The notes: generated by a model from the sequence alone, not told the origin. A stretch of 64,000 nt of DNA from Acanthochlamys bracteata (GCA_019914995.1 CM034142.1:5723031-5787030); one strand, 5' to 3'; positions 22,800-36,170 are shown, numbered from the stretch's first letter. Translations and numbers: made by a program.

Positions 22800-24200
22800 G
22801 AGTTAAGACCATGGAAGAGTTTGTTGTGCTGATTGAGTAAGACCAGCATCAGTAAGGATTGGCTTAGCTGAGAATAACTGTTCAACCTCTCATCTATAGA
22901 CATGTCTGAGCCAGATGAGGAACGGATGCTCTCATCATTAAAACCCTTCCAGTGTTGTGCTGATTGAGGAGCACAACCCTCTCATCATTAAGAACAGCCA
23001 GACGTAAATTAATTACCCTAAAAAAAGCTCTTTCCTGCATGACCAAAACAACCGGTTTAGATGCAAGTATTTAAAGGAACCATAACAAAAGAAAATGTTT
23101 AATGAAAAATCTTGTATGTTACTACAGTGCTAGAACCATTAGCTTAGAAAAACATGTTCCTATTCACACACCTCAGTAGAGTGTCTTATCTCTTTTAGAG
23201 ACGTCTCTCATCCTATGAATAAACTTGTTAACCAAAAACCAAACTAGCAGGTAAGAATAAAATTGTAAGAAGGGGATCGTACTTTGTATATTAGCAGCTG
23301 CAGCGGTGCTTGTTTCATTTCCACCTGAGTATGCCTTCAAAGGAGAGTAATGTCAATATGATGGATGATTAAACATTCAAATAGTAAACTTCTTCTCACT
23401 GAATTAACTATGTGGAATATTTTTTTTAAATCATTTATGAATAACAATGTTCAATGCTTTTCCAACTCCAGAATTACATGTAATAGTATACATTAATAAA
23501 TAATAAATTAATTAATTAAAATAAAAAAAAGCATCCTGAAGAGATTGAATTACTCCTATATACCCGATGCATCCACCTGTTGATCACCTGCTCCCTGTAT
23601 GCAGAGCTATTAGACGATTTTTCTAAGCAATGTTTTTTTAGCTTAGCCATTAACGACCACTAACCTGTGCATATATCCTCCTAGCCCCTTCCAACTGCGA
23701 CATCTCTGCATCAAATATATTGACCAGCTCCAACACCTCCGGTGTGCTAATGAATCGAACAAACCTGCAAGACGTGAGATCTCCAGACATAGTGAAGCTG
23801 AATTTTCCAAAACGGGCTTACCTTTTAAGGTTCCATTTGTTGAACCAAGCAGCGCATTCTTCCGGCGATCAATATCGAGCTTGATAGACTGCACGAACTT
23901 CGCTGCCTACTCTTCCGCTACATGAGATGAGGCAGAAACGACTTGAGAAGCCCAGACACAAGCTTCTTCGTCTTCCCGTACCCAGAAATAAACAATTGTA
24001 CTCGAATCCATGCAATCAATCTACAATCAATGTTTCGAAATGTTAAGAAAATGCAACGAATCGAGAGCGAATTATACTCCGCTCTTGTGACCGTATCTTC
24101 TTCCATGGATTTCCTCCTTTTCAGTTCCACTTCCGCTTCGGCCTAACCGTCGCCGTAGCGGGGAGATTCAGACCCGCCGGCGAGAAAGGTTTTACAAAAT
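22800..24200 (-). pseudogene. unidentified multi-exon gene, probably broken
   Basis: Minus strand. A possible start ATG at 24203-24201 opens MNFVKPFSPAGLNLPATA..., in the position where the duplicated 5' region keeps an ATG. Exon-like pieces follow: IVYFWVREDEEACVWASQVV (about 24000), an in-frame TAG at about 23910, FVQSIKLDIDRRKNALLGST (about 23900-23840) with a GTAAG donor near 23818; [20 protein letters not shown] then GARRIYAQ (about 23755-23670); QVDASGI (about 23580); AYSGGNETSTAAAANIQS (about 23330-23290); SSGSDMSIDERLNSYSQLSQ (about 22920-22860). I do not recognise the family. The stop and weak junctions suggest decay, but a real gene with a misjudged exon is possible. Confidence 0.35.
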
Positions 24201-24380
24201 TCATGGCAGTAGGATGAACGACGGTTGGAAAAGGATGTCAGAAGAAGAAACTGGCACGACCGACGCCGAGGAAGGAGAGATTGATCACTGTTGGAGTGAA
24301 GACGATCGCGAGAGTGGAGCGAACGTGAGTGAGGAGAAGAATAAACAAAAAGAAAAATAAAAAATTGAGTCCGATTGAGA
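24172..24380 (-). repeat. duplicated 5' region, copy 2 (in front of the unidentified gene)
   Basis: Counterpart of 21440-21700. It holds the putative 5' UTR and ATG (24203-24201) of the unidentified gene. The same orientation and 2.7 kb spacing point to a tandem duplication followed by divergence. Confidence 0.55.
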
Positions 24381-24639
24381 ATATAAATAACTTAATAATT
24401 TTGTTAATTTACCACGACAAAATAGACATTATCTATACCTAGCGAAAAAACTATCGCAGTGCTTATTAAAAAAAGCATTAATTTCAATTAGATGCTTTTA
24501 TTTTTCGGAGAAAAAAGCTGCTTATATTGAAAAAAAGTTGAGAATGCCAAACGGTTAAAATACTATCGAGTGCTTTTTTTTTTGAATAAAAGCCTAAAAG
24601 TTAGAAAAAAGCACTCCCTTAAAACAGGACCTTAAACAT

Positions 24640-25416
24640 CTGCTTCACTGTTTTGTGCACAGTAAAACAGGGCCATAACTGCTACCCCTAGAACCCTTTC
24701 TTTCTATCTAATTTGCTCCTCCCTCGTTTCCCTCTCCCACCCCGTCCGTCTACGCTCTGCTAACCCTAAATCTTCCGAGCCTATCTACTTCGCCGGCGCT
24801 AAGGAGATTGATTCTCTTCTGGAACCACGTTATCCGGAGGATTGCTTGATTCATAGGCTTGCTTTATTTGGAGGACTTCGTCTCCAAATCTCTGAAAGGG
24901 GATCTAAGAGATACATTTTTTTATAAAGGGGAGCTTTTATTCGATTCAAGAGATACTCCAGGTACTTGATTTGTGCTGTTTGATTCGTTTTTGTGAGAAA
25001 TATCTCATGTTTGTATCTCGACTGATATATATATATATATTTAGGGAAGTAGGTTTATCAATTCAGAATTTTTTTGTTTTTTCCTTTTTATGTGTGTCTT
25101 AGATTCTAGCTGATTTAGTTCGGTTTGTGGTTTAGATGAGTTCTTTTGATTGGCTTTTGGTTGGGCTGTTGTTACCTAATTTATTTATCCAGAGATTTTG
25201 AAGTATGTGATTGTACGGTTGGTGATTCAAGGGTCTGAAGAGGCCTTTGAAAGCTTGTAGTTTGTGTATAAAAGCTTGTTATTTCTGCTACAAGAACAAC
25301 TCTTGAAGCAAGCAAGCAAAGATAGGTTTTTGGCTTCAATTTTTTTTGTTTCTTCTCTACTCTTTTTGATTGAGATTGAAAATAAATTCGGATCGAAGAA
25401 GAAGAAGGTGAAGAAG
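24640..25416 (+). promoter_or_regulatory. promoter and 5' leader of the GRWD1-like gene, with telo-box
   Basis: A telo-box core AACCCTAA lies at 24762-24769, in a C/T-rich stretch (24717-24760) typical of plant core promoters. Telo-boxes are known in promoters of ribosome-biogenesis and translation genes, which fits the downstream gene. A GTACTT donor at about 24960 after CTCCAG suggests an intron in the 5' UTR, with the acceptor not fixed. Transcription start is inferred near 24770-24820. Confidence 0.5.
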
Positions 25417-28400
25417 ATGGTTAGAAGCTTGAAAAGTGCGAAGAAACTGAAGAGGAAGAAGAGCAAGGGATCAAAGAAAGGAGAACCTTCTTCCATAGCA
25501 CCTCCAGTGAAGGTAATCATGTTTATTTTATTCGAATTTTTTTTGTTTTTCACTAGATTTTAGTCGGAAGCCCTTTTTGTGTTTTGTTTTGTTTTTTTTT
25601 ATTTGGAGATGGTTTTGTTTGACCTTTAATAATAGAATGTACCAATTGAAACGGTTCTGTTTCAAATTGAAAATTGTCTTTTTTTCTAGAATTTTTGAAT
25701 GAGTGTTTTAGATGACGATTCAGTTTGGAGCTTTTTTTCTAGAAAGCATACCATCTTGTTGTGAAAGTTTTCATTTTAACTTGAGCTTGATTATTTTCAT
25801 GACCCAAAACTGGAGCATGACTGACATTGGACTAAACCAAGTCCAAGTAATGCCCAAGCTTGGCCCAGCCTAGTAAGACTAACCCAAAACTTCACTCAGA
25901 ACCCCACATGCTGAATTTTCTCAAACATTCGACGGAACCTCCCTGAAAACTCAAGGGGAAAACCTGTACTTGGCAACACTTCATTTTCATCGTCATTCTC
26001 TAGTGTACCAAAGCACTAATAGGAGTAGGAGAAAGTATATTTCTAGGGATGAATAAGTTACATTCTGTTGATACGGTTGACAGATCAATATGACCAACTG
26101 AATCTAGCCAGCAGAATAGTATCACCTTATTCTTCCATAGAAAAAAGTATGATCAATATATGCAATGATTATAAGTAAATATTGCAGTAGAATGGCTGGC
26201 TTTGTAGATAGCATCTGCCCTAGAATAGCCAAAGTCAATTTCCCTTTTACTTACTTCTATCCTATATGTTTTTCCTGCTCCAGCCTGTTAGATTCAAATA
26301 AGGGAAAAGATTATATATCATAGAAGTAGATAAAAGCAAGTGCAAGACTGTTTAAAATTTGTTAAATAAGGCTATAAGATCAAGGTTGTACTTTGCAAAT
26401 GAATACATACCTGGCAATAGGTGATAATGGCCCCATTAACAATATCCACCGGAGATATTCAAAGAATAGGCTTGTTGTAACATCAACAAAAGGCTTGCTT
26501 CAACAAAATGCTTACCGAAGGTGAGAATGGCCTTATAATAATACCAAAAGTAGATATTCAAAGAAAAATTCAGTAACTAATTGACCCAAAGTAACATTGA
26601 GATTGAAATTTTGGTAGCAATATGAAATCAGTATGGTATTTGACCCTAGTATCGTTAAGGGCCTGTTTGACACTTTAGAAAACTTTTCATGGTATTAGAT
26701 TACAATAGTATTACATATGACATATCATATTAAATCCACATAGCTAATATTTTAGTGTTTGGTTATGATGGTCTTGAAATGCTGTAGTAATTTAAATGAC
26801 TTGAAATGCTATTGTACTTCAAATGAGTTAGTTGTTAGAATGTGTATGGTAGCTTAGCATTAATGATATAGTCTAATAAAACTTATGCATGCAATTTGAC
26901 ATTAAATGCTAACTCTATGGTAAAAGTAAAAGCTGTGGTATTTGAATACCAACCCCTTAAATACCATACATGTCCCAGGTATGAACTTCTACTGTAGGAA
27001 TTACTATATTTCAGCTGCACTTTCTCAGCCTTTGGTTAGTATAAATCAAATCAATGTGAGGATTCTCAATCAATATGCTCATGAGTAAACTACAGCTTAC
27101 ACGAAATGGTAAAGGAGATTTATGGAGAGTACCATGACTATCAATGATTTCATATCTGAACTAAACATATTGGTGCTTGTTAGGCAAGTAGGTAATATTT
27201 TTACCATAGTTTGGAAATATAGTAGTATGGAATTGTAATGCATGTGATGACAACTCAAATACCATGGCATTGCCTCATTTCCATAGATTAATATAACCAT
27301 ACTTAACTCACTAAACACTGATTTTGCTAATACTTTTCCATAGTTCTGGGATAGAGTCATATTCTACAAAATACCACGGTAATCTGCTAAACACCACATG
27401 CCAACACCACACTTACTAGGTCCTTATGTTCACACAATAAACAGAGTTATTCATATTGGAGGAAACTACTCTCATGGAATGAAGATCCTTGTGTCTTGAG
27501 ATGCTTTTTTTTGGGGGTAAACATTTAGCTGCAACTATTTCAAATAGTTATTCAGCTAAACGAATAGCTGCTTTGTCGAAGTTTTGAATAGAATTGTCTG
27601 AGGAAGATTCTGTTTGAAGCATTCATTTTTATGCTTTTTGCTATTTATGTTTCAACTTTATTACTAGCAACCTCCGTTCTCAAAAATCCTTCTAGTGTAA
27701 GTATTATATCTATTTTCTATCTCTCTTTTTTTTCTTTTTTTTTCAATGTTGATGTTGGAAGTTTACCAACTTTGCTCAAGTCTGATGAAATTTTTTGTAT
27801 TGGTTTGGTTCAGAGATTTTTCTTCACAGCGTTCTTGTATATTATGATAATTTATGGCCGAGAATCTCATATTCTTTTCTTAACAAAGTTTCTTCTATTG
27901 ATTTTAAATCCCATTTGATCATCTAGAATAATTGGATGAGGGAAACAAGATAGTTGAGTTTTCCATTTTGATGTGGGTGATATAGGTATGGCAACCAGGA
28001 GTAGATAAGTTGGAGGAAGGCGAGGAGCTTCAATGTGATCCCTCGGCGTACAATTATCTGCGCGGTTTTGATATTGGCTGGCCCTGTTTGAGGTAAGATT
28101 TTAAAAAATGATTTTGTTTTCTTTGTTGTTTATTACAAAAGTAGCAAAATGAAGTTTATGATTCTATTCATTTTGATTGGCAACTTTTTCTTCCAGTTTT
28201 GATATTATTAGTGACACCCTTGGATTGGTGCGAACAGAATTTCCCCATACAGTATATGGTGTTGCAGGCACTCAGGTTACTTGAATTTCTCATTGCAAAT
28301 TATCATCTTGTAAATTTGACGCTTGTATTTGGAAAGGACAAGTATCTTTAGGATTCATTGCTAGCCAACTATTAGGCCCTTTAATAAGGAAATACTTTGT

Positions 28401-31400
28401 TCTATGTTTAGAAAATTCAACGATATTAAGAAGAAAATGCTTTAGCTATATGTTATTGTTTTTAGAATTTCTTATTGCAGCACGTCTATTCTGAACCATT
28501 ATAAACCTCCATGACTCTGTCAAATTGGAGAAACTTTAATCTGCTTTGACCCCAACATACATTAGTTTACTGTCTTAGAATATTTAATTAAGATGCTAAG
28601 GTATGATTTTATGCTATGAATTAATTAAGAGGTTGTGTATGACATAGCTTTCAGAAAGAATGAATTTATGCTATGAAGAATAAATCATTTGCCAGCCTGT
28701 AGTGCACATTAATGGTTACAGTTTGTGTGCTGCTACACATGATTTGTACACATGCAGTTATTGATTTTTTATGTTGTATTCATTTCATGTATTACCAGAA
28801 TCTTTAAGCACGGTAGTGACAGTGACTTGTTTGACTAAATTATGCAACTGGCTACAGGCTTCCATTGTTTGAATTTGTTCCTAAGTAATTTACTAGGAAA
28901 GTGCATGTAACACACTTGAGTATTGGCTGGATAGTGTAATTGGACATTATCGCTTCTTGGCTGGAAATTATCATGTGGTCCATTGATCCAAGGCCTTATT
29001 AGAAACTGTGTGATTGTATTGAAAAAAAAGAATATGTAGAATTTCTTAAGGAGATACATATTATTCTTAAATGGTCATTCATTGTGTTTTTCTCAATTAT
29101 GTCAAAGATAGTTTTATCTTAAAGCAATGGATTAGGCATCGATGAATTATTGTGACTGCTTTACTTAGACACTTCTGCTTGTGTAGGCTGATAAAGCAGC
29201 ATCAAATTATATTGGAATATTTAAACTTTCCAATATTGCTGGAAAGAAGCAGGACCCAGTACCCTCAGCTGTTAATGACATGGATACTGATGGTAGCAGT
29301 GATGAAGATGAAGATGATGATGTCGACGACCCTCCTGTGTTGCAGGTATGACCTTTGTGTTTCCTCATTTTGTTCCTGGTACCATTCACACCTTTCTGCC
29401 CTCAGTGTTGTACCTTGGGGAGCTTATTTTATTTTGATGATAGTTGCACAAAGTGGCTCATCATGGATGTATCAATCGCATACGTTCGATGTCACAGAAT
29501 CCGCACATATGTTCCACGTGGTCTGATACTGGTCATGTCCAGGTTAGACATTCTTCTTTGACTTAGGTTTTAGGGCATTCTGATTTTCTGAAGTGTTTCA
29601 TTTCATTGATGTTGAAATACAAGGTTCAAACTATATAACTTCTTTCAATTTTAGGCAGATCCTAGACACCATAATTTAAGTGCGAATTAATTATGTTTTA
29701 AACCCTGCTCATCAGTAGAATTTTTTTGAACAATCCTTCTCTTAATTCAGGTTTTGAACTTCAGTTCTGCTCTTAACACTTTAGCGGAAGCTGAGGGAGA
29801 TGTAAGTAAGGGGTACAATACTATCCATAATGAAAAGCCCTTAAAAGTGTTTGGTGGCCACAGCGTCGAAGGTTATGCAATGGATTGGAGTCCTGTTGTC
29901 CCTGGGAGGCTTGTAACTGGTTTACCCTGTCATTTGAAAGAAGCCCTAATTTCAATGGACAAGTTAGAAGGATTCAATATCAATAGCAGTACATTGATAT
30001 ATCTATTTTGTTGTGCAGGTGATTGTGACAGCTGTATTTATTTGTGGGAACCAGTCTCCGAGGCTTGGAATGTGGATAAAAGTCCTTTTACCGGACATTC
30101 AGCAAGCATTGAAGATCTCCAAGTATGCAAAAAATCTTTATTATCAGTTTAAATTTTATTGCTGCCTTTTGCTTTTAACATACTTGCTATCTTCATGTTT
30201 CATTGTGAAGGTTCTAATTTTGTAATTCTCATGTTTTCATTTAATTATTTATACAGTGGAGTCCCACAGAAACAGATATTTTTGCCTCTTGTTCAGTTGA
30301 TGGAAATATTTGTATATGGGATGCCCGTATTGGGAGAAAACCAGCAGTATCTGTAAAGGCCCACGATGTTGATGTTAATGTTATTTCATGGAACAGGTAT
30401 GTCAAGGTGTTTCTATAGGTAGGTATTTGTGCTTTTTAGACTTTGTTATTAGATTTTGCATTTTTGGACTCTTGCTTATACTAACTCTTTTGTTAGACTT
30501 GCAAGTGTCATGATTGCATCTGGAAGTGACAATGGTACATTTTCTATTCGCGATCTTAGGTTGATCAAGGTATCATCATAAAATGACATCGTCTATTTAT
30601 ATTCTCTGTGGGCTCTGTGGTATGAGCTATTAAGTAGACTTTGGGAGCTCGTCTTATGTTACTTTCATGCCTATTGTTTATGTGATTGGATAGTATCGAG
30701 TAGCACTGAAATGTCACTGACTTCAGTTGGTGATGTTTGATGTAAAAGTACATTTGCTGGAAACTATCTAGAATGCATGTAATACTATAAAATCACCTAG
30801 ATTGTGCATGTAGGAAAGTTGATATTTTGGTTCCTAGTTGATGGAAATTGATAGCCTTCAGTGTCAATTTGCAACATAAGACATGGAATAAGGGGAAGTT
30901 TATAACAATGTTTTACTTATCGTATCTTCTGTGAAGAGAGGAAATACTTTGACAAGCAAACTGTGAAGAAGGTATTTACTGAAATAGAGGAATACTTAAC
31001 TGTGAAGAAGCACCAAATGAAACTGAAATTTGAGAAGTAATACTCATTAACAAAGGAAAAAAAAAGGAAAGGAAGAAGCATGGATAGAACTGAACTGGAG
31101 AATGCATAAAAGGGAAAATGAACACACTTGGCCAGGGTTGAAAGGACTAGCATGCTCAGTTGCTTATGCAGCGGACTTTTGCTTGGACTTCTTTTCTTTT
31201 GATGTTTACATGCTCCAAAATTTGAATTAACGTTATTTGTCTACTGTTGGTATTTTTTTCTTTTTGAAAGGATAGCCTTAAGTCACATCACAGTTTCATT
31301 GAACTATGATGTCTTAGTATAGACTGAGCGTAACAATGATTTTGACTGTCTTGAGCTGTTTCTTATTTGCTATGTACCTAAGCTGCTCTATTTTGCTTTG

Positions 31401-32183
31401 GCAGGGTGACTCATTGGTTGCTCATTTTGAGTATCACAAGCATCCCATTACTTCGATAGAATGGAGTCCACATGAAGCATCCACACTAGCAGTTTCATCT
31501 GCAGATAATCAGTTAACGTAAGTCCATCTCAGTTGTGCACTTGAGCGACTTGGTTGAATATTGTGAATGGGCGTTGATCTTTTTTTTTCTTTTGCTAGTA
31601 TATGGGACCTTTCACTTGAAAGGGATGTGGAAGAAGAGGCTGAGTTTAAAGCTCAAACGAAAGAGATTGTGAATGCTCCAGAGGATTTACCACCTCAGCT
31701 ACTATTTGTTCATCAGGTTTTAATTACACGTGCTTTGGATGGTTTTGCTTCAGTTGACCTTGCTAGTATCTCATCCTTGATCTAGTAATCATAATTATAT
31801 AACACATTGAAAAATGTCTTACTGTTTTATTAATCTTGATTTTGAGATTCTAGTTTCATTATACATCTGCACTCGAGCAGTCTTTCATTTCTGTGTTTCT
31901 AGTTTCTTCCATCATTTGCGCTATAATAATTGGCACCATTCCCCACATACAATGTAAACCTTAGAATTCTGAAGTAAACTTTATATTCTCAGCATCAGGA
32001 TTGGCCACTTTTGCATTCTATGTTCAATGATAGGCTTGTTTGAATTGACAGGGTCAAAAAGACTTGAAGGAATTACATTGGCACCAGCAAATTCCTGGAC
32101 TGCTTGTGTCCACAGCAGCTGATGGATTTAATGTTCTGATGCCCTCAAATATTGAAACTACCCTTCCACCAGCCGGTTCTTAG
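25417..32183 (+). CDS. GRWD1: GRWD1-like glutamate-rich WD40 repeat protein
   Basis: Twelve exons, all with GT..AG borders and matching phases: 25417-25512, 27986-28092, 28197-28275, 29187-29345, 29444-29542, 29751-29919, 30019-30122, 30257-30396, 30497-30569, 31405-31517, 31599-31716, 32052-32183. The sum is 1389 nt, 462 aa, the usual length of the plant protein. Residues 1-32 are Lys/Ser-rich (nuclear/nucleolar localisation); 33-94 hold the histone-binding N-terminal motif ([17 protein letters not shown]); 127-142 are acidic; from about 150 on lie WD40 repeats ending in WS/WD-type motifs ([44 protein letters not shown]), then the conserved C-terminus ([18 protein letters not shown]). GRWD1 (yeast Rrb1) acts as a histone H4/ribosomal protein L3 chaperone in ribosome biogenesis in the nucleus. 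No lesion is seen. Confidence 0.95.
25798..26480 (+). repeat. LTR-retrotransposon fragment in GRWD1 intron 1
   Basis: Starts near CATGACCCAAAACTGGAGCA and contains GGCCCAGCCTAGTAAGACTA and AAACTCAAGGGGAAAAC, phrases typical of plant gypsy LTRs; a related but diverged version starts at 58462 (CTAGGCTCAAACCTAGTAAG, AACTCAAAAGGGAAAAC). No internal domain is present, so this is probably a solo or truncated LTR. The right border is not fixed. Confidence 0.5.
26656..27425. repeat. MITE-like element in GRWD1 intron 1
   Basis: Begins AAGGGCCTGTTTGACAC and ends near CACACTTACTAGGTCCTT; internal arms pair loosely (GTATTAGATTACAATAG on the left, ACGGTAATCTGCTAAAC on the right). The AGGGCCTGTTTG start is common in hAT-type MITEs. 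I could not find a convincing target duplication. Confidence 0.4.
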
Positions 32184-32860
32184 TGATTAACTTTTTGGCA
32201 GGCCTCGTGCAACTTGAAAGGAAGTTTTGATAAACTGACAGGTTCCTTTTTGCCTTTTTTTTTTCTTTTTGAAATTGTCTTTAGATGAAAAGATGGTGGT
32301 TCATTACTTACTGGATTATGTGTATGCAATGTTTTTTATTAATGTTTTATTTGGGAATGCTAAAGCCCTGCAGGACTTGGGATTATTGTTGTATATTTGA
32401 AGTAGCATACTAGATACAGTAGATTTAGTGTCAAAAATTTTCATGTGCCAATTTCCATTTTAGTAAGTAGTATATTAGTAAGTAGTTGTGTTTATAATCT
32501 CTTGATATCATGTCAACTTGTACTGTTTTTTCTTATCTATGGATGGGAACTGTTTGCATGCTAAAGCATTGTTGATAAGCCATAAGTCAGGCTACTTGAT
32601 AGTTATAATCTACATGGCAGCTTAGAATTTGCCTACGATGAAGCTTGGCTAGTAACATTTATTTAGTTGAAGAGGTGCCAAACACAAAGGTCTCCAAACA
32701 TAAAAAGGTTACTGAGAAATTGCCTATGATAATACATCGCAATTAATGGTAATATCACTTGTTTCCCAGTTTTCACAAATTTTTAACATACAAGTAGATG
32801 GCACATTTTGTTAACAACTTATTCTTGATGTAACACATGAATCCTTAGAGCATATTGTAA
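32184..32860 (+). other. 3' UTR and flank of the GRWD1-like gene
   Basis: T-rich sequence after the stop; several possible poly(A) signals (for example TTTATTAATG near 32335 and TATTAATG). No other gene is seen. The polyadenylation point cannot be fixed from sequence alone. Confidence 0.4.
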
Positions 32861-33600
32861 ATGCAGGTAACTGAATTTTTTGAAAGTGAAAAGTGGAGTT
32901 TTTAAAGAAAGGAGTTGCAAAGTGTAGTTTAGTTTTTATATTTCAATTATATTTTAAAGTGGATTGAAAGTTCGAGTTTAATTTTTGTTTTTCAATTCTA
33001 CTTGGAAGTGAGTTAAAAGTGAATTGAGTTTTGTGTTTCAATTGTATTTAAAAATTAATTCTTAAATAAATTAGAAGCAAATCTTTATATTTAATATTAT
33101 TAATATTAAAAATTAGAAGTAATAAATTTTGTTAACTATTTATTTAGTTAAGATTCAAGTATATATTAAGATTTAATAATTTTACAATCTACTCTATTAA
33201 TATAGTGTTTATATGTCGATAATAAACTTGTCACCTAATAAATACAATAGCGTAATGATAATAATAATGCAAAATTTGTATCTAATATTTATAAGGGAAT
33301 GATAACGAAATATAAAAACTAGCATTGATATACAAAATGTATCAAATTTATATTACATAATACTATGTAAGTTTTTATGTTATAAAGTATACACTTATAT
33401 TATACTAATATCACAATAACATAATATATCACATTTATATTATAATTGGTATTATAATACTACATACTATAAAATATATTATATTTTCATATACTAATAT
33501 ATAATTGGCATTACAATACTATATGCAATAAAATATTATAATTGGCATTACTAAACTATATGTTCCAACTACAGAATAACACATTCTAAGGAACATATAA
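32861..33600 (-). repeat. AT-rich transposon copy A
   Basis: Reverse complement of the region 43003-43797: GTAACTGAATTTTTTGAAAG (32868) pairs with TTTCACGAAACTCAGTTACA (about 43760), and several blocks of GAACTTCACTTxxAATTxxA and TAATTGGCATTA/TAATGCCAATTA match in inverted order. No coding capacity. About 0.75 kb, probably a non-autonomous DNA element. Confidence 0.55.
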
Positions 33601-36170
33601 CATGTAGAAACTGTCATCTTGTGTTTCCATTCAGTGGCCACAATATATATGTCCAACTTCTTTGCGACTCATGGTCTCTTGCAAATATACTTTTTTCCAC
33701 TTCTCATCTGAAAACCGCTCTCGTTTAATGATGTTTGGCCTGGTAAAACCAACAAATTATATAGTCACTAAAAGATAGTCGCATATTGACAATCTTGCAA
33801 TTACAGCATGATTTTTCTTCAAATAGGTAGAATTATCTTGATCTCAAGCACTAGGATCATATAGATGGACAGAAACAAATTGACAACAAGAACTAAAAGA
33901 GAAAGATAACCAGAAAACAGACGTGGACTCAACTCCTATTTTACATGTCTAACGTTCATGATTAACAAAACAAACATGAAATATAATACATATACCTCTA
34001 TCATCTGAGGTCCAAAATATAGTTGCGTTATCTCCGATAACTCGGAGACAAGTAGGTAAAAAATGCACTCAAAGAATACTATAACAAAGCGAGGAGGCAC
34101 CGAGAAAAAATTATTCATGTTGCGGTGGCCATGGATAAAATAGACAAACCTACAAGCAAGCTAATCCACCTCATCCTAATATAGGTACAAGTTGAATATG
34201 ATTATCCCTCAATTATTATGTAGCAAACATGGCGCTTTATAATACTTTTTCCTACAAGCGTATAACAAAACATGTGGAATTTTTTTACCAGCACTCATTT
34301 GTATGCATCCATATGTGTGACTTGTTATCTGAAAATTTGTAAATGTGTCTGTAAAATCTGTATATGTATGGTTGGAGAGATCCTTTGAAGGGACTCGTCT
34401 TACAAAGCCAAGGTTCCTTATTGGTTTTTAAGTCACCCAAGTTTCCCTGACTATCCAACGCAAGTCTCTTCTATGGATCTCCAGCCATATGGTTTGCTAT
34501 CATACCTATTGATTGAATGTTATGACCAAATTGTGATCACTTTGCGACGAGGTTACGACCACATTAATGTCATTGTAAAGTTGCTGTGAAATGTTGTCGT
34601 AGTTTTATCATAATGTTGCTCTAAATGTTCATAATGCCGTGGTAATTTGGTCGCAACATCGTGTTAAGGTTGCTTGTTTGATTAATGTATGCTAAAATAG
34701 ACACTTCGATGAACAAATTGGTAGTGTGCTCTTAGCTACGGTAATAGTAGGAGTAGAAATTTAGGAGATAGTAGATGGAATAATTGTAAGAGTTGGCATT
34801 TGAAAGTTAAGAACTAAATGTTTATATTAATAGGAAAAATTAGGAAATTCTTTTATCCCACATCAATCTCTGACAATTTTGTTTTACGTTCTTTTATTCT
34901 AAATTCACTTTCATCGTACTTTCTATTGGAAGCGAACAAGGCAACTTAAGAGAGTAATTTTGAGTATGGACTGTCTGTGAAGGGAATAACCAACTATAAG
35001 ACTTGTAGCACTAGCTCGCAAGCATCTTTAAGGAAAGCTTGAGTTGAAGGTGCTTCTTCATCTGGCCAACTATCTCATTTTTTATTGCATCTCCAATTAG
35101 GCTTCTAGTCATAGATGTTTCAAGACAACAATTGAAAGAATACGACAATTAACGGGATGAATATTGACGATGACTTGCCTGCAAATGCTTTAGAGCATTT
35201 CTCCATGAATCATACTCAACATTACTCTCTTTGGTTATTATATAATTCCGATTGTTGTTGGAAAATCTTGGAATGCAACTCGTAAACGCTTACTTGTTTT
35301 TGCTTCAGAAGTTTTATAAATGTGTAAATATTTGCTAATTCTGGTAGTTCCTACATGTATTCATCAAAGTACGATACTATACAACCACTTCATGACAAAA
35401 CTATGATAACTTCACGACTTCATGACAAAATTAATACAACTACACCCTACCATATGATAACATTAAGACAAATAAGTATTTCATAACAATATTACATAAA
35501 CTTTACAACCTTATGACTAAATTATGCAAATAGGACTACTTTATGGCAATTTTACGAAAAAATAATCTATCCAAAGTAAGAGATGTCAACATCTCAAGCC
35601 TTATTCTGTTTTGAGCGCCTTTCTCTTGGATTATGCCATAGACCTCCTTTAAGTTTGAAAACGGAGGCTTACCTTCACTTCTCAGGGTAATCTATTCGCC
35701 AAGTTTTTATGCCTACAATATTTTACGATATATATATATTAATTTAATTAAAAAAATCAACTAAAGATAATGTTTATGACGACTTACAATAGGATATCAA
35801 CCAAATTACTATAAGATGATGATGACCCTACAAGTTTATGGCAGGATTATGAAGTATTACGACCATATTAGAACAATGTCAGAACTACTTTATGATAATC
35901 TTAGGATTACTTTACGACCCTTTGTCAACCTTGCATACTCTCTACATAGAAGGAGTAGACTTTATAAAAAGTTATGAAGCAATATATCAGTGTAAATTCG
36001 AGACCTATGATGGTCATGTTTGGACGTGATCTTTCAATAGAACAACAGTAAGATGCGGTTAATATATGATGGTCATATTCGAATATTCTATTTTTGTGAG
36101 CTTTTATTTCCGTAATATTTATTATGTATTTTTCATATTTTATATTTAATATTTATAAGAAAAAATTTGA
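33601..36170. other. gene-free stretch with short dispersed motifs
   Basis: No gene is recognised. From 34540 to 34680 and 35370 to 35930 the sequence repeats variants of TTACGACCA, CTTCATGACAAAA and TTATGATAA, the type of subterminal repetition seen in CACTA and other DNA elements, but no paired ends were found. The short frame at 33936-34118 has no domain. Confidence 0.35.

Noticed and set aside
25227..25563. Overlapping frames on both strands at the GRWD1 start
   Set aside because: The minus frame and the upstream part of the plus frame are shadows; GRWD1 exon 1 begins at 25417.
27631..27918. Hydrophobic 95-codon frame in GRWD1 intron 1
   Set aside because: T-rich intronic sequence; no domain, no splice support.
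29152..29526. 124-codon plus-strand frame over GRWD1 exons 4-5
   Set aside because: Out of frame with the exon chain and crosses a proper intron.
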